Part shown: in pieces, positions 1 to 7,070 of the stretch | How the letters are laid out: each line of letters opens with the position of its first letter | Position numbering within the stretch: position 1 is the first letter of the stretch | Assembly (NCBI GenBank): GCA_029865195.1 | Contig: JAOUHH010000105.1 | Span: forward strand, 1 to 8,732 | Length of the DNA stretch: 8,732 nucleotides | Direction of reading: 5' to 3' | DNA from: Desulfobulbaceae bacterium | GTDB lineage: Bacteria > Desulfobacterota > Desulfobulbia > Desulfobulbales > UBA5123 | Position numbers and translations under genes: made by a program | Notes under the pieces: model-generated | What the model saw: only the letters and a program-made list of their open reading frames with translations | What the model was told of the DNA's origin: nothing | The model's database searches: none

Positions 1-1165
1 TGGCCAGCGACGACAGCGAGAAGAAGGCCAGGAAGGTGACATACACCGGCATATAGCGCCCCACCCCCTTGGCCATAGCCAGTTCGCGGCTGTGGGTCCG
101 CTCGTAGATCATGCCGACGCAGAGGAAGAGCGCGCCGGTGGTGACACCGTGGTTGATCATCTGCAGGATCGCACCCTCGATGCCGTTGGTGTTGAGGACA
201 AAGATGCCGAGGGTGACAAAGCCCATGTGGCCGACGCTGGAATAGGCGATCAGCTTCTTCATGTCGCTCTGCGCCAGGGCCGTGAAGCCGCCATAGAGGA
301 TGCCGGCCACCGACAGCCAAAGCACGTAGGGCATGAAGGCGAAGGTGGCGAGTGGGGTGATCGGCAGACAGAAGCGCAGGAAGCCGTAGGTGCCCATCTT
401 CAGGAGCACGGAGGCCAGGATCACCGATCCGGCGGTGGGGGCCTCGACGTGGGCGGCCGGCAACCAGGTGTGGAACGGGAACATCGGCACCTTGATGGCG
501 AAGGCCAGGAAGAAGGCGAGGAATACCCAGGTCTGGAAGACCAGCGAATAGTCCTGCCCCATCATCTGCGGGATGGAGAAGCTGCCGGTCTTGAGATAGA
601 GGGCGATGATGGCGACAAGCAACATCACCGACCCGGCCAGGGTATAGAGGAAGAACTTGATCGAGGCATAGGTCTTGCGTGGCCCGCCCCAGATCCCGAT
701 CAGCAGGTACATCGGGATCAGCATCGCCTCCCAGAGGATGTAGAAGAGGATGAAGTCGAGGGCCATGAAGACGCCGAGCATCGAGGCCTCCATGAGCAGC
801 AGGCAGACCATGAATTCCTTGACCCGCTTCTCGATATACTTCCAGGAGCCCAGTACGCACAGCGGCATCAGGAGGGTGGTCAGCAACACCAGCAGCAGGC
901 TGATGCCGTCGATGCCGAGGGTATAGCTGATGTTGAGCGAGGGGATCCAGGCATGATGTTCGCCGAACTGATAGAGGGCGGTGGTGGGATCAAAGCGGCT
1001 GTAGAGCGGCAGGGAGATCACCGCCGTCACCACCGTGACCGCCAGCGCCCAGATGCGGGCGGCATTGTCACCGGGCAGAAGCATCTGCACCAGCGCCCCG
1101 GCAAGGGGGAGGAAGATGAGAATGCTCAACAGGGGAGCGCCGTCATTCATTATCAGGAAATCCAT
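1..1165 (-). CDS. nuoM: NADH-quinone oxidoreductase subunit M, 3' end beyond window
   Basis: This is a proton-pumping antiporter-like subunit of the complex I membrane arm. The first 388 residues are visible and the C-terminus runs off the left edge (E. coli NuoM is about 509 residues). Seen directly: residues typical of NuoM at 143-159, with TM5 glutamate E146 in LWEAMLIPMYLLIG; TM7 lysine K225 in AIKVPMFPFHTWLP; and TM8 lysine K256 in ASVLLKMGTYGF. By alignment these match E. coli NuoM E144, K234 and K265. The block QSDMKKLIAYSSVGHMGF (299-316) is also characteristic. The chosen start is the ATG at 1163-1165, giving MDFLIMNDG; a GAGG lies 11 nt upstream. A second in-frame ATG five codons later (1148-1150) has no visible ribosome site. 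It follows the 594-residue subunit after a 27-nt gap. The part seen is intact. Confidence 0.96.
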   Translation of the reverse strand, partial: MDFLIMNDGAPLLSILIFLPLAGALVQMLLPGDNAARIWALAVTVVTAVISLPLYSRFDPTTALYQFGEHHAWIPSLNISYTLGIDGISLLLVLLTTLLMPLCVLGSWKYIEKRVKEFMVCLLLMEASMLGVFMALDFILFYILWEAMLIPMYLLIGIWGGPRKTYASIKFFLYTLAGSVMLLVAIIALYLKTGSFSIPQMMGQDYSLVFQTWVFLAFFLAFAIKVPMFPFHTWLPAAHVEAPTAGSVILASVLLKMGTYGFLRFCLPITPLATFAFMPYVLWLSVAGILYGGFTALAQSDMKKLIAYSSVGHMGFVTLGIFVLNTNGIEGAILQMINHGVTTGALFLCVGMIYERTHSRELAMAKGVGRYMPVYVTFLAFFSLSSLA

Positions 1166-1192
1166 GAGCCGGTGAACCTCAAACAGATCTGA

Positions 1193-2977
1193 TTAACAGA
1201 GAACGTAGGCGACCAACATCAGGGCCACAAACGAAACTGCGTAATAAAGGTTATACTGCACCTGTCCGCTTTGCAGCCTGCGTACCGAACCGCCAACCGA
1301 TCGTACCGATCGGGCGATGCCGTCCACCACGCCATCGATGGCGTGCCAGTCAAACCACGACCAGAACCGGGAGACGGTCATCAGCGGCGTAAGCCCCATC
1401 ACCTTGTACCCCTCGCCCCAAGCGTTATCGATGGTCTGGATCGGCTTGCGCACCAGCCACATGAACTTACGGGCGCCCATCCGATAGAACCAGTCGAGAT
1501 CGATACTGATCTTGGGCTCCGGCGCCAGCTTCTTGATCAACAGGAAGAAGCCGAAGGCGGTGAAGAGCAGGATCTGCATGGATTCGGAGAGATGATACGC
1601 GGTGTAGGGATGGTACACCACCTCCTTATTGGGCAGCATATTGTAGAGATACGGGGTGTAGCAACCGATGAAAATACACAAGAATGCCGCGATACCCATG
1701 GCCGCCTGCATGTTCCATGGCGGATCGGCAGCCTTGTCCCAGGTTTCCTGGCTGCAGTTGTTCTTACCGAACCAGATGAAATACGGCACCTTGAGGCCGG
1801 TATGCAGGAAGGTACCGGCGGAGGCAAGGGTGAGGAGGAACGCCGCCCAGAGGATATGCTCGCTGAAGGCGGCGGCGACGATCATCGACTTGCTGACAAA
1901 GCCGCTGAAGAGGGGGAAGGCCGAAATCGACAACCCCCCGATCAGGGTGAAGACAAAGGTGCGCGGCATCTTCTTGTACAGGCCGCCAAGCTCGGTGAAC
2001 TTGCTCTTGCCGGTCATATGCAGCACCGACCCGCAGCCCATGAAGAGGAGGCCCTTGTAGAGGATATGGGCAAAGGCGTGCGCCACCGCGCCGTTGATCG
2101 CCATGGCGGTGCCGATGCCGCAGCCGGCCACCATGTAGCCGACCTGACTGATGATGTGGTAGGCGAGCAGGCGCCGGGAGTCGTTTTCAAGGACCGCGTA
2201 AACGACGCCGTAGAGGGCCATACAGACGCCCAGGGGTACCAGTATATCCATGCCGGCGCAGGCCCTGGCCAGGGTATAGATGGCGGTCTTGGTGGTGAAG
2301 GCGCACATGAAGACCGCGCCGGTCACCGTCGCTTCGCCGTAAGCGTCGGGCAACCAGGCATGGAGCGGCGGCACGGCGGCGTTCAGGATAAAGCCGATCA
2401 TGATCAGGTAGGTATAGAGGGCAGGCGACTCCACATCCAGGTGTCCGAAGGAGAGATCGCCGCCGGTGGCCTGATAGCGCAGGACGAAACCGGCCAGCAG
2501 GATAATGCCGCCGAAGGCATGCACCAGGAGGTACCGGTAGCCGGTGGCCAGCGACTCGGGCCGCCGCCGGAACCAGACCAGGAAGACCGAGGCGAACGCC
2601 ATCAACTCCCAGAACAGGAAGAGAACCAGATAATCACCGCAGAAGATAACCCCCAGCGAACCCGCCACATAGAGCCAGGCCGCGATGTGCTGCGCATCCT
2701 CCTCGACATGCAGGCCGTAGAGGGTGCCGATGCAGCACATCAGGGTCATGATATAGGCAAAGACCAAACTCAATCCGTCCACCCGGCCGAAGGTCAGCTG
2801 CCAGTCCATGAACTGGACGACCCCGAAGATCCCTTCCTTGGGCATCATGAATACATCGAGAAAGGCCAGGATCGGCACCAGCAGCAGGAAGGTTTTCTTG
2901 GCCGGCCCCTTGATCAGGGGCAGCAGGAAGCTGCCGATGATCAGGATCAGCGCGGGATGCAGCCAGAAATCATTCAT
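1193..2977 (-). CDS. NuoL-type antiporter-like subunit ('Na+/H+ antiporter subunit D' family), 594 aa
   Basis: This is a large polytopic membrane protein of the complex I/Mrp antiporter superfamily, inferred to fill the distal NuoL position. The core has about 14 membrane segments. Visible motifs are TM5 glutamate E124 (FLFWELMAFAS), the WLPDAY block at 208-213, K230 in TM8 (AFTTKTAIY), LLAYHIISQVGYM (270-282) and K363 in FSGFVSKSM. The position of the E. coli NuoL TM7 lysine (K229) holds N199 instead. After about residue 484 there is a region of roughly 95 residues ending in DGVVDGIARSV and LQSGQVQYNLYY plus a last hydrophobic helix. This resembles the NuoL lateral helix and terminal TM, and is why I call it NuoL-type rather than NuoM/N-type. 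Length 594 is close to NuoL (about 613). The ATG start overlaps the end of the 83-residue gene by 8 nt. There are 12 cysteines, mostly in membrane segments. Pumped ion (H+ or Na+) cannot be told from sequence. Confidence 0.9.
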   Translation of the reverse strand: MNDFWLHPALILIIGSFLLPLIKGPAKKTFLLLVPILAFLDVFMMPKEGIFGVVQFMDWQLTFGRVDGLSLVFAYIMTLMCCIGTLYGLHVEEDAQHIAAWLYVAGSLGVIFCGDYLVLFLFWELMAFASVFLVWFRRRPESLATGYRYLLVHAFGGIILLAGFVLRYQATGGDLSFGHLDVESPALYTYLIMIGFILNAAVPPLHAWLPDAYGEATVTGAVFMCAFTTKTAIYTLARACAGMDILVPLGVCMALYGVVYAVLENDSRRLLAYHIISQVGYMVAGCGIGTAMAINGAVAHAFAHILYKGLLFMGCGSVLHMTGKSKFTELGGLYKKMPRTFVFTLIGGLSISAFPLFSGFVSKSMIVAAAFSEHILWAAFLLTLASAGTFLHTGLKVPYFIWFGKNNCSQETWDKAADPPWNMQAAMGIAAFLCIFIGCYTPYLYNMLPNKEVVYHPYTAYHLSESMQILLFTAFGFFLLIKKLAPEPKISIDLDWFYRMGARKFMWLVRKPIQTIDNAWGEGYKVMGLTPLMTVSRFWSWFDWHAIDGVVDGIARSVRSVGGSVRRLQSGQVQYNLYYAVSFVALMLVAYVLC

Positions 2978-3221
2978 CGTAGTAGTCCTCGCGGGTCATG
3001 ATTCCAAGATGGCCGTACCATTTGGAAATGATGATAATCAGGGCGCAGGCAATAAATCCGAACACCGACCAGAATCCGGGCAGATGTTCAATGGCGGTAT
3101 GGGCATGCTCCTTGTCGACAAAGATATCGATCACCACCAACAGGGCCAGCACGCCGTAACAGAACTTGATTACGGTGGGCAATCGATCTCGGAAAAAATC
3201 GATCAGCTTGACAATGTTCAT
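2970..3221 (-). CDS. Small two-helix membrane protein of unknown function, 83 aa
   Basis: I do not recognise a named family. The protein has a short basic/amphipathic N-terminus, two predicted membrane helices (about residues 16-35 and 51-67), an acidic/His stretch between them (DKEHAHTAIEH, 36-46) and an acidic tail ending EDYYDE. The two-helix hairpin places both ends on the same side of the membrane. It is co-translated with its neighbours: its ATG overlaps the stop of the 490-residue antiporter gene by 4 nt, and its stop overlaps the start of the 594-residue gene by 8 nt. The tail codons also supply the GAGG ribosome site of the next gene. I infer an accessory or assembly subunit of the membrane arm at the interface of the two antiporter-like subunits. 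I recall similar unnamed small proteins at this place in Desulfobacterota operons, but cannot check this here. Size and topology loosely resemble small Mrp subunits, without clear motif support. Confidence 0.88.
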   Translation of the reverse strand: MNIVKLIDFFRDRLPTVIKFCYGVLALLVVIDIFVDKEHAHTAIEHLPGFWSVFGFIACALIIIISKWYGHLGIMTREDYYDE

Positions 3222-4690
3222 CCGGTCACCGCCTTGACAAAGGTCATCATGAAGTTGGGATAGATACCGATGATAATGGAGATGATCGCCGCGATCATAA
3301 TCGGCACGATCATCGCCAGGGGTTCCTTCATCCTGGCGATGGCCACCCCGTCGGCAGGCTTGCCGAAGAAGGCCTTATAGGTGATCGGGGCGAAATAACC
3401 CACGTTGAGACAGGTACTGGCGATCAGCACCAGCAGGATTCCCACCTGATGCGCCTCCATGGAGCCCATCAGCAGATACCACTTGGTGACGAAACCGGCG
3501 GCCGGCGGCGCGCCGATCATCGACAGCGAGGCGATACCGAAGGCGGCAAAGGTCCAGGGCATGGCCCGGCCGAGGCCGCTCATCTCGGAGATGTTCTTCT
3601 TGTGCGCGACCACATAGATGGCGCCGGCGCAGAAGAAGAGGGTGATCTTGGAAAAGGCGTGGTTGGCGATGTGCACCAAGCCGCCCTCGATGCCGCTGGG
3701 GGTGAGGAGGGCGACGCCCAAGATGATGTAAGAGAGCTGGCTCACCGTCGAGTAGGCGAGCCGCGCCTTCAGGTTGTCCTTGCTGAGCGCGATCACCGAG
3801 GCCATCAGGATAGTGAAGGAAACAAAATAGGCGGTGGGGATGCCCAGGTTGAGCTTACTCATCAGATCAACGCCGAACACGTAGAGCATCACCCGGGTGG
3901 TGGAAAAGACGCCGACCTTGACCACCGCCACCGCATGCAGGAGCGCCGAAACCGGGGTGGGGGCAACCATCGCGCCGGGCAGCCAGTGGTGCACCGGCAT
4001 GATGCCGTTCTTGGCAAAGCCCAGGATGCAGCAGATATAGAGGATGGTCACCAACGTCGAGTTGACGTCGGCCGGGAAGATGCCGGTGTTGATATTGTTG
4101 GCGAAATCAAGGGTGCCGGTAAGCACATAGATCAGGATCATCGCCGGCAGGACCAACCCCTTGGCGGTGGTGGTCAGATAGATGATGTACTTGCGCGCCC
4201 CGTCATAGCCCTCGGCATCCTGATGGTGGGCAACCAGCGGATAGGTGCAGACCGAGACGATCTCGTAGAAGAGGTACATGGTGAAGAGGTTGTCAGAGAA
4301 GGCAACCCCCACCGCCCCGAACAGGGAGAGGGCGAAACAGGCGTTGAATCTGGTCTGGGCGTGCTCCTCAAGGCCGCGCATATAACCTGCGGAGTAGAAC
4401 ACCGCCAAGATCCAGAGAAAGGAGGCGACCACCGCGAAGATCATCGAGAAGGCGTCGGCCCGCAGGGTGACGCTCAGCCCCGGCAGGATATGAAAGATCG
4501 GGAAGAGCAGCTTATGGCCGGCCGTCACCGCCGGGATCAGGGAGGCGACGATGAGGAACATGCAAACAGCGGCGACAAAGGAACAGGCTTCCCGAACGTT
4601 CGGCTGCTTGCCGGTGAGCATCACCAGCAGCGACCCGACCAGCGGCGCCATCAGGGCAAGCAACAGTTTACTGGTTACAATGACTTCCAT
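3218..4690 (-). CDS. MrpD/NuoN-like antiporter subunit of complex I ('monovalent cation/H+ antiporter subunit D family'), 490 aa
   Basis: This is an ion-translocating membrane subunit of the complex I/Mrp superfamily with about 14 TM helices. All key charges of a half-channel pair are visible: TM5 glutamate E143 (FYEIVSVCTYPLVAH), TM7 lysine K227 (GFAKNGIMPVHHWLP), H252 and K258 on TM8 in a textbook APTPVSALLHAVAVVKVGVF block (243-262), and TM12 lysine K403 (GFVTKWYLL). The length matches NuoN/MrpD (about 485-500), and there is no NuoL-type C-terminal extension. The start is the ATG at 4688-4690; GAGG lies 11 nt upstream. It follows nuoK after the operon's only sizeable gap (81 nt, with an inverted repeat) and overlaps the next gene by an ATGA. 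It probably sits beside NuoK (the NuoN position), but sequence alone does not settle the order, and a separate nuoN could lie past nuoM outside the window. Confidence 0.93.
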   Translation of the reverse strand: MEVIVTSKLLLALMAPLVGSLLVMLTGKQPNVREACSFVAAVCMFLIVASLIPAVTAGHKLLFPIFHILPGLSVTLRADAFSMIFAVVASFLWILAVFYSAGYMRGLEEHAQTRFNACFALSLFGAVGVAFSDNLFTMYLFYEIVSVCTYPLVAHHQDAEGYDGARKYIIYLTTTAKGLVLPAMILIYVLTGTLDFANNINTGIFPADVNSTLVTILYICCILGFAKNGIMPVHHWLPGAMVAPTPVSALLHAVAVVKVGVFSTTRVMLYVFGVDLMSKLNLGIPTAYFVSFTILMASVIALSKDNLKARLAYSTVSQLSYIILGVALLTPSGIEGGLVHIANHAFSKITLFFCAGAIYVVAHKKNISEMSGLGRAMPWTFAAFGIASLSMIGAPPAAGFVTKWYLLMGSMEAHQVGILLVLIASTCLNVGYFAPITYKAFFGKPADGVAIARMKEPLAMIVPIMIAAIISIIIGIYPNFMMTFVKAVTG

Positions 4691-4749
4691 AAGCCCATAT
4701 TCCTCATCTCAATGATGGCCGGCCAAACATCCGCTCCACGGCCGGCCAT
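4675..4749 (-). other. Possible 24-codon leader ORF overlapping the next start
   Basis: An ATG at 4747-4749, inside the right arm of the inverted repeat, opens a 24-codon frame (beginning MAGRGADVWPA) that ends at a TAA at 4675-4677. It therefore overlaps the first codons of the 490-residue antiporter gene in another frame. Only a weak GGA precedes it. It might couple translation across the gap or be chance. There is no conservation evidence. Confidence 0.15.
4715..4749. repeat. Perfect 10-bp inverted repeat (hairpin) between nuoK and the 490-aa antiporter gene
   Basis: The arms ATGGCCGGCC (4715-4724) and GGCCGGCCAT (4740-4749) are exact reverse complements separated by 15 nt. In the transcript they would form a very GC-rich stem about 25 nt upstream of the next start codon. 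No T-run follows on the minus strand, so it is not a classic intrinsic terminator. A role as an RNA-processing or stability element, or a modulator of downstream translation, is inference. Each arm also contains the self-complementary 8-mer GGCCGGCC. Confidence 0.7.
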
Positions 4750-4771
4750 GAAAATAATTCCGTAAACGCCC

Positions 4772-5098
4772 TTACCCCTCGAGGTCGGCGACATCCACCA
4801 CGTCAATGGTTTTGTAGTTCCGATAGACCGCGATAACGATACTTAAGGCAATCGAGGCCTCGGCGGCGGCGATGGCCATGATGAACAGGGTGAAGATCTG
4901 CCCCACCGTCGGATCCGGGGCAAGAAACCGATTGAAGGCCATGAAGTTTACCGATGCCCCAGCCAGGATCAACTCGGCTGAGATCAGCATGCCGATCAGG
5001 GTCTGCCGCTGGAGAAGACCGTAGAAGCCGATGCCGAACAGAAAGGCGCCGATGGTCAGATAGGTCTGCAGGTGGTTGCTCAAATCAAGGATATTCAT
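4772..5098 (-). CDS. nuoK: NADH-quinone oxidoreductase subunit K
   Basis: This small membrane subunit has three TM helices and forms part of the proton pathway between NuoH and the antiporter-like subunits. It has 108 residues (usual about 100). The two functionally critical buried glutamates are present: E42 (ISAELIL) and E80 (AAAEASIALSI), matching E. coli E36 and E72. The C-terminal tail is acidic (VVDVADLEG). The ATG start overlaps the nuoJ stop by 4 nt (ATGA), and a strong GGAGG lies 8 nt upstream inside nuoJ. It is the last gene of the conserved nuoCDHIJK block, after which the operon has its 81-nt gap. Confidence 0.97.
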   Translation of the reverse strand: MNILDLSNHLQTYLTIGAFLFGIGFYGLLQRQTLIGMLISAELILAGASVNFMAFNRFLAPDPTVGQIFTLFIMAIAAAEASIALSIVIAVYRNYKTIDVVDVADLEG

Positions 5099-5625
5099 GC
5101 CTTGCTCCTCCCGGCCCGGCCCAGCACCAGCGAGCCGATGATCGCCACCAGCAACACCACCGAAACCAGTTCAAAAACCATGCTGTAGGTGGTCAGCAAC
5201 GACTGCCCGAGATCCCGCATCGAGCCCTCGTTGATCCGCATCGGCGCCTTGCACCATGCCGCCCCGTTGGCCAGGGCGACCAAGCCCCAGGTCAGGAGGG
5301 AGGCGCTCAAAAAGCTCAAGCCGCCGACAATGGCGTTGCGCTTGCCGACCTGCTGTTCGGGGCGCGGCTCGGCGAGCATCACCGCGAACACCAGCACCAC
5401 GCAGACCGCGCCGACATAGATCAGCAACTCCATCAAGGCCACGAAGGGGCTTTGCAGGAAGTAATAGATGCCGGCAACCCCGACAAAACAGAGGGCAAGC
5501 CCGGCCACGGCGCGGATGGTGCGCTCGGCGTTGACGGCGATCAACGCCCCGAAGCCGGTCGCCGCCAGCATGACCAGAAATACGAGCCCGGCAAGGCCCT
5601 CGGCACTAGAAATGGGAGGATTCAT
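5095..5625 (-). CDS. nuoJ: NADH-quinone oxidoreductase subunit J
   Basis: This is a membrane-arm subunit of 176 residues with five predicted TM helices, within the family's usual size. The signature TM3 segment ALMELLIYVGAVCVVLVF (63-80) is clear. In structures of the family this helix carries the pi-bulge that rearranges during turnover. The N-terminus (about 1-10) is short and polar. The ATG start overlaps the nuoI stop by 4 nt, with GAGG 10 nt upstream; its own end overlaps nuoK by 4 nt. Nothing is missing. The loop at about 85-97 is charged (EPRPEQQVGKR), and the loop between TM4 and TM5 is relatively long. Confidence 0.96.
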   Translation of the reverse strand: MNPPISSAEGLAGLVFLVMLAATGFGALIAVNAERTIRAVAGLALCFVGVAGIYYFLQSPFVALMELLIYVGAVCVVLVFAVMLAEPRPEQQVGKRNAIVGGLSFLSASLLTWGLVALANGAAWCKAPMRINEGSMRDLGQSLLTTYSMVFELVSVVLLVAIIGSLVLGRAGRSKA

Positions 5626-6065
5626 CGCTTCCGTTCCTCAAGTCGTTTTTTGAGATCATAGATGAACGCTTCCTTACGCAAACCCGCCAAATTGTAATCC
5701 TTGGAAAAGGTGATCGCGCCGGGATTGCAGCTCTCCACGCAGATCCCGCACAGGCTGCACTTGGTAAAATCAAGCTCGTACTTGGTCAGCACCTTCCCCT
5801 TCACCCCCTCAACCTTCTCGCCGGCCACCGTGATGCAGCCGGAGGGACACGCCTTCTGGCACATGCCGCAGACGATGCAGAGGGTGCCGCCGGTTTCCGG
5901 GTTAGCGACCAACTCGATGTGGCCGCGGAAACGATCCGGCATGGTCGGCGCGACATGAGGATACTGCTCGGTAACCACCGGCTGGAACAAGTACTTGAGG
6001 GTTACGCCCATGCCAGCAACCAGACTGTGCGCTCCGTCGAAAATCTCTTTGAAGTAGCCGCCCAT
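5622..6065 (-). CDS. nuoI: NADH-quinone oxidoreductase subunit I (2x[4Fe-4S] ferredoxin-like)
   Basis: This peripheral-arm iron-sulfur subunit passes electrons towards cluster N2 and the quinone site. Two CxxCxxCxxxC motifs are visible: C63, C66, C69, C73 (CIVCGMCQKACP) and C103, C106, C109, C113 (CSLCGICVESCN). They provide the ligands of the two [4Fe-4S] clusters, N6a and N6b. The N-terminal stretch (1-50) includes the amphipathic helix and the FRGHIEL element that docks on NuoH/NuoD. At 147 residues it is shorter than E. coli NuoI (180), the loss being in the terminal extensions rather than the cluster domain. The ATG lies 2 nt after the nuoH stop, with AAGG 10 nt upstream; the end overlaps nuoJ by 4 nt. 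An extra cysteine, C77, follows the first motif. Confidence 0.97.
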   Translation of the reverse strand: MGGYFKEIFDGAHSLVAGMGVTLKYLFQPVVTEQYPHVAPTMPDRFRGHIELVANPETGGTLCIVCGMCQKACPSGCITVAGEKVEGVKGKVLTKYELDFTKCSLCGICVESCNPGAITFSKDYNLAGLRKEAFIYDLKKRLEERKR

Positions 6066-6067
6066 GA

Positions 6068-7066
6068 TCAGAATACCTTGATGAAGGCGCCGGTCAGCAC
6101 CAGGTTGAACAACGAAACCGGGATCAAAATCTTCCAGGACAAGTTAAGCAGGCCGTAGAAAGTCGTCCGGGGGAACGTCCAGCGCGCCCACATGACCACA
6201 AAGATCAGGAAATAGACCTTGAGCAGGAACCAATGCACGCCCGGGAACAAGCCGAACGGACACTGCCAGCCGCCGAGAAAAAGGATGACCGCCAGGCTGC
6301 AGCCGATAAAGACGTTGGCATACTCGCCGAGGAAGAAAAGACCGAAGCCCATGCCGGAGTACTCGGTATGGAACCCCGCCACCAGCTCGCTTTCGGCCTC
6401 GCCGAGGTCGAAGGGGGCGCGGTTGGTTTCGGCCATCGAACAGATGAAGAAAATCAGGAAGGAAACCGGCATCAGCACCACCATGCCGATGTTCTTGGCG
6501 ATGGGCAGGATGTTCCAGTGCCAGAATCCGCCGGCTTGGCCCATCACGATCTCGTTGAGATTCATGGTGCCGGTGAACATCACCACGGTGATGGCGGTGA
6601 TCAGCATCGGGATCTCATAAGCGACGTTCTGGGAGACGGCGCGCGCCGCAGAGATCACCGCATATTTGTTGTGCGAGGCCCAGCCGCCGAGCAGCAGCGC
6701 AAAGACGTTGATGGAGGCGATGGCGAAGATCAGCAGCAGGCCGACATTGATGTTGCGCGCCGCCAGCTGCTCGCTGAACGGGATGGTGACGAAACACATC
6801 ACCGCCGGGATCATCACCAGCATCGGCGCCACCTTGAACAGCGGCACATCCGCGCCCTCCGGGACGATCAACTGCTTGGTCATCAGCTTGATACCGTCGG
6901 CAAACGACTGCAGAAGCCCGAAAGGTCCGACCTCCTTGGGTCCGATCCGACGCTGGATATGGCCGGCCACCTTCCGCTCCATCCACACCAGCATGGCGGC
7001 ATTCAGGGCGACAAAGGCTATGATCGCCACTATATAGCCCAACACCCTGACAATTTCTGGATTCAT
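6068..7066 (-). CDS. nuoH: NADH-quinone oxidoreductase subunit H
   Basis: This eight-TM subunit anchors the peripheral arm, forms the quinone entry chamber and starts the chain of charges into the membrane arm. It has 332 residues, the usual length. Family motifs seen: MERKVAGHIQRRIGP (29-43), GLLQSFADGIKL (50-61), AYEIPM (149-154), AETNRAPFDLGEAESEL (212-228) continuing into AGFHTEYSG, and WARWTFPR (293-300). The loop at 212-236 is the quinone-site loop of the family and is fully conserved here. The ATG start has an excellent AAGGAG about 7 nt upstream, and the nuoD stop codon is part of that same stretch. NuoH directly follows nuoD, with no nuoE, nuoF or nuoG between. Confidence 0.97.
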   Translation of the reverse strand: MNPEIVRVLGYIVAIIAFVALNAAMLVWMERKVAGHIQRRIGPKEVGPFGLLQSFADGIKLMTKQLIVPEGADVPLFKVAPMLVMIPAVMCFVTIPFSEQLAARNINVGLLLIFAIASINVFALLLGGWASHNKYAVISAARAVSQNVAYEIPMLITAITVVMFTGTMNLNEIVMGQAGGFWHWNILPIAKNIGMVVLMPVSFLIFFICSMAETNRAPFDLGEAESELVAGFHTEYSGMGFGLFFLGEYANVFIGCSLAVILFLGGWQCPFGLFPGVHWFLLKVYFLIFVVMWARWTFPRTTFYGLLNLSWKILIPVSLFNLVLTGAFIKVF

Positions 7067-7070
7067 ACAA

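Noticed and set aside
92..1192. Long plus-strand open frame (366 codons) opposite nuoM
   Set aside because: Rich in His, Gln, Asp, Glu and Gly without any fold signature, as expected for the antisense of GC-rich transmembrane codons; the opposite strand is unmistakably NuoM.
1271..3001. Very long plus-strand open frame (576 codons) opposite the 594-residue antiporter gene
   Set aside because: Same charged antisense composition; it spans the boundary into the 83-residue gene, has no domain, and the minus-strand frame has clear family motifs. GC-rich membrane genes lack the codons that make antisense stops.
4715..4749. Inverted repeat as an intrinsic terminator ending a nuoCDHIJK transcript
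   Set aside because: No U-rich tract follows the stem on the transcribed strand, and the next gene is in the same direction and functionally linked.
3449..4765. Plus-strand open frame (438 codons) opposite the 490-residue antiporter gene
   Set aside because: Shadow of the antiporter gene; low-complexity charged product, no recognisable motif.
5622..6065. NuoI as a truncated gene because it has only 147 residues
   Set aside because: Both cluster motifs and the N-terminal docking region are present and the start and stop fit tightly with neighbours; the shorter length reflects missing terminal extensions only.
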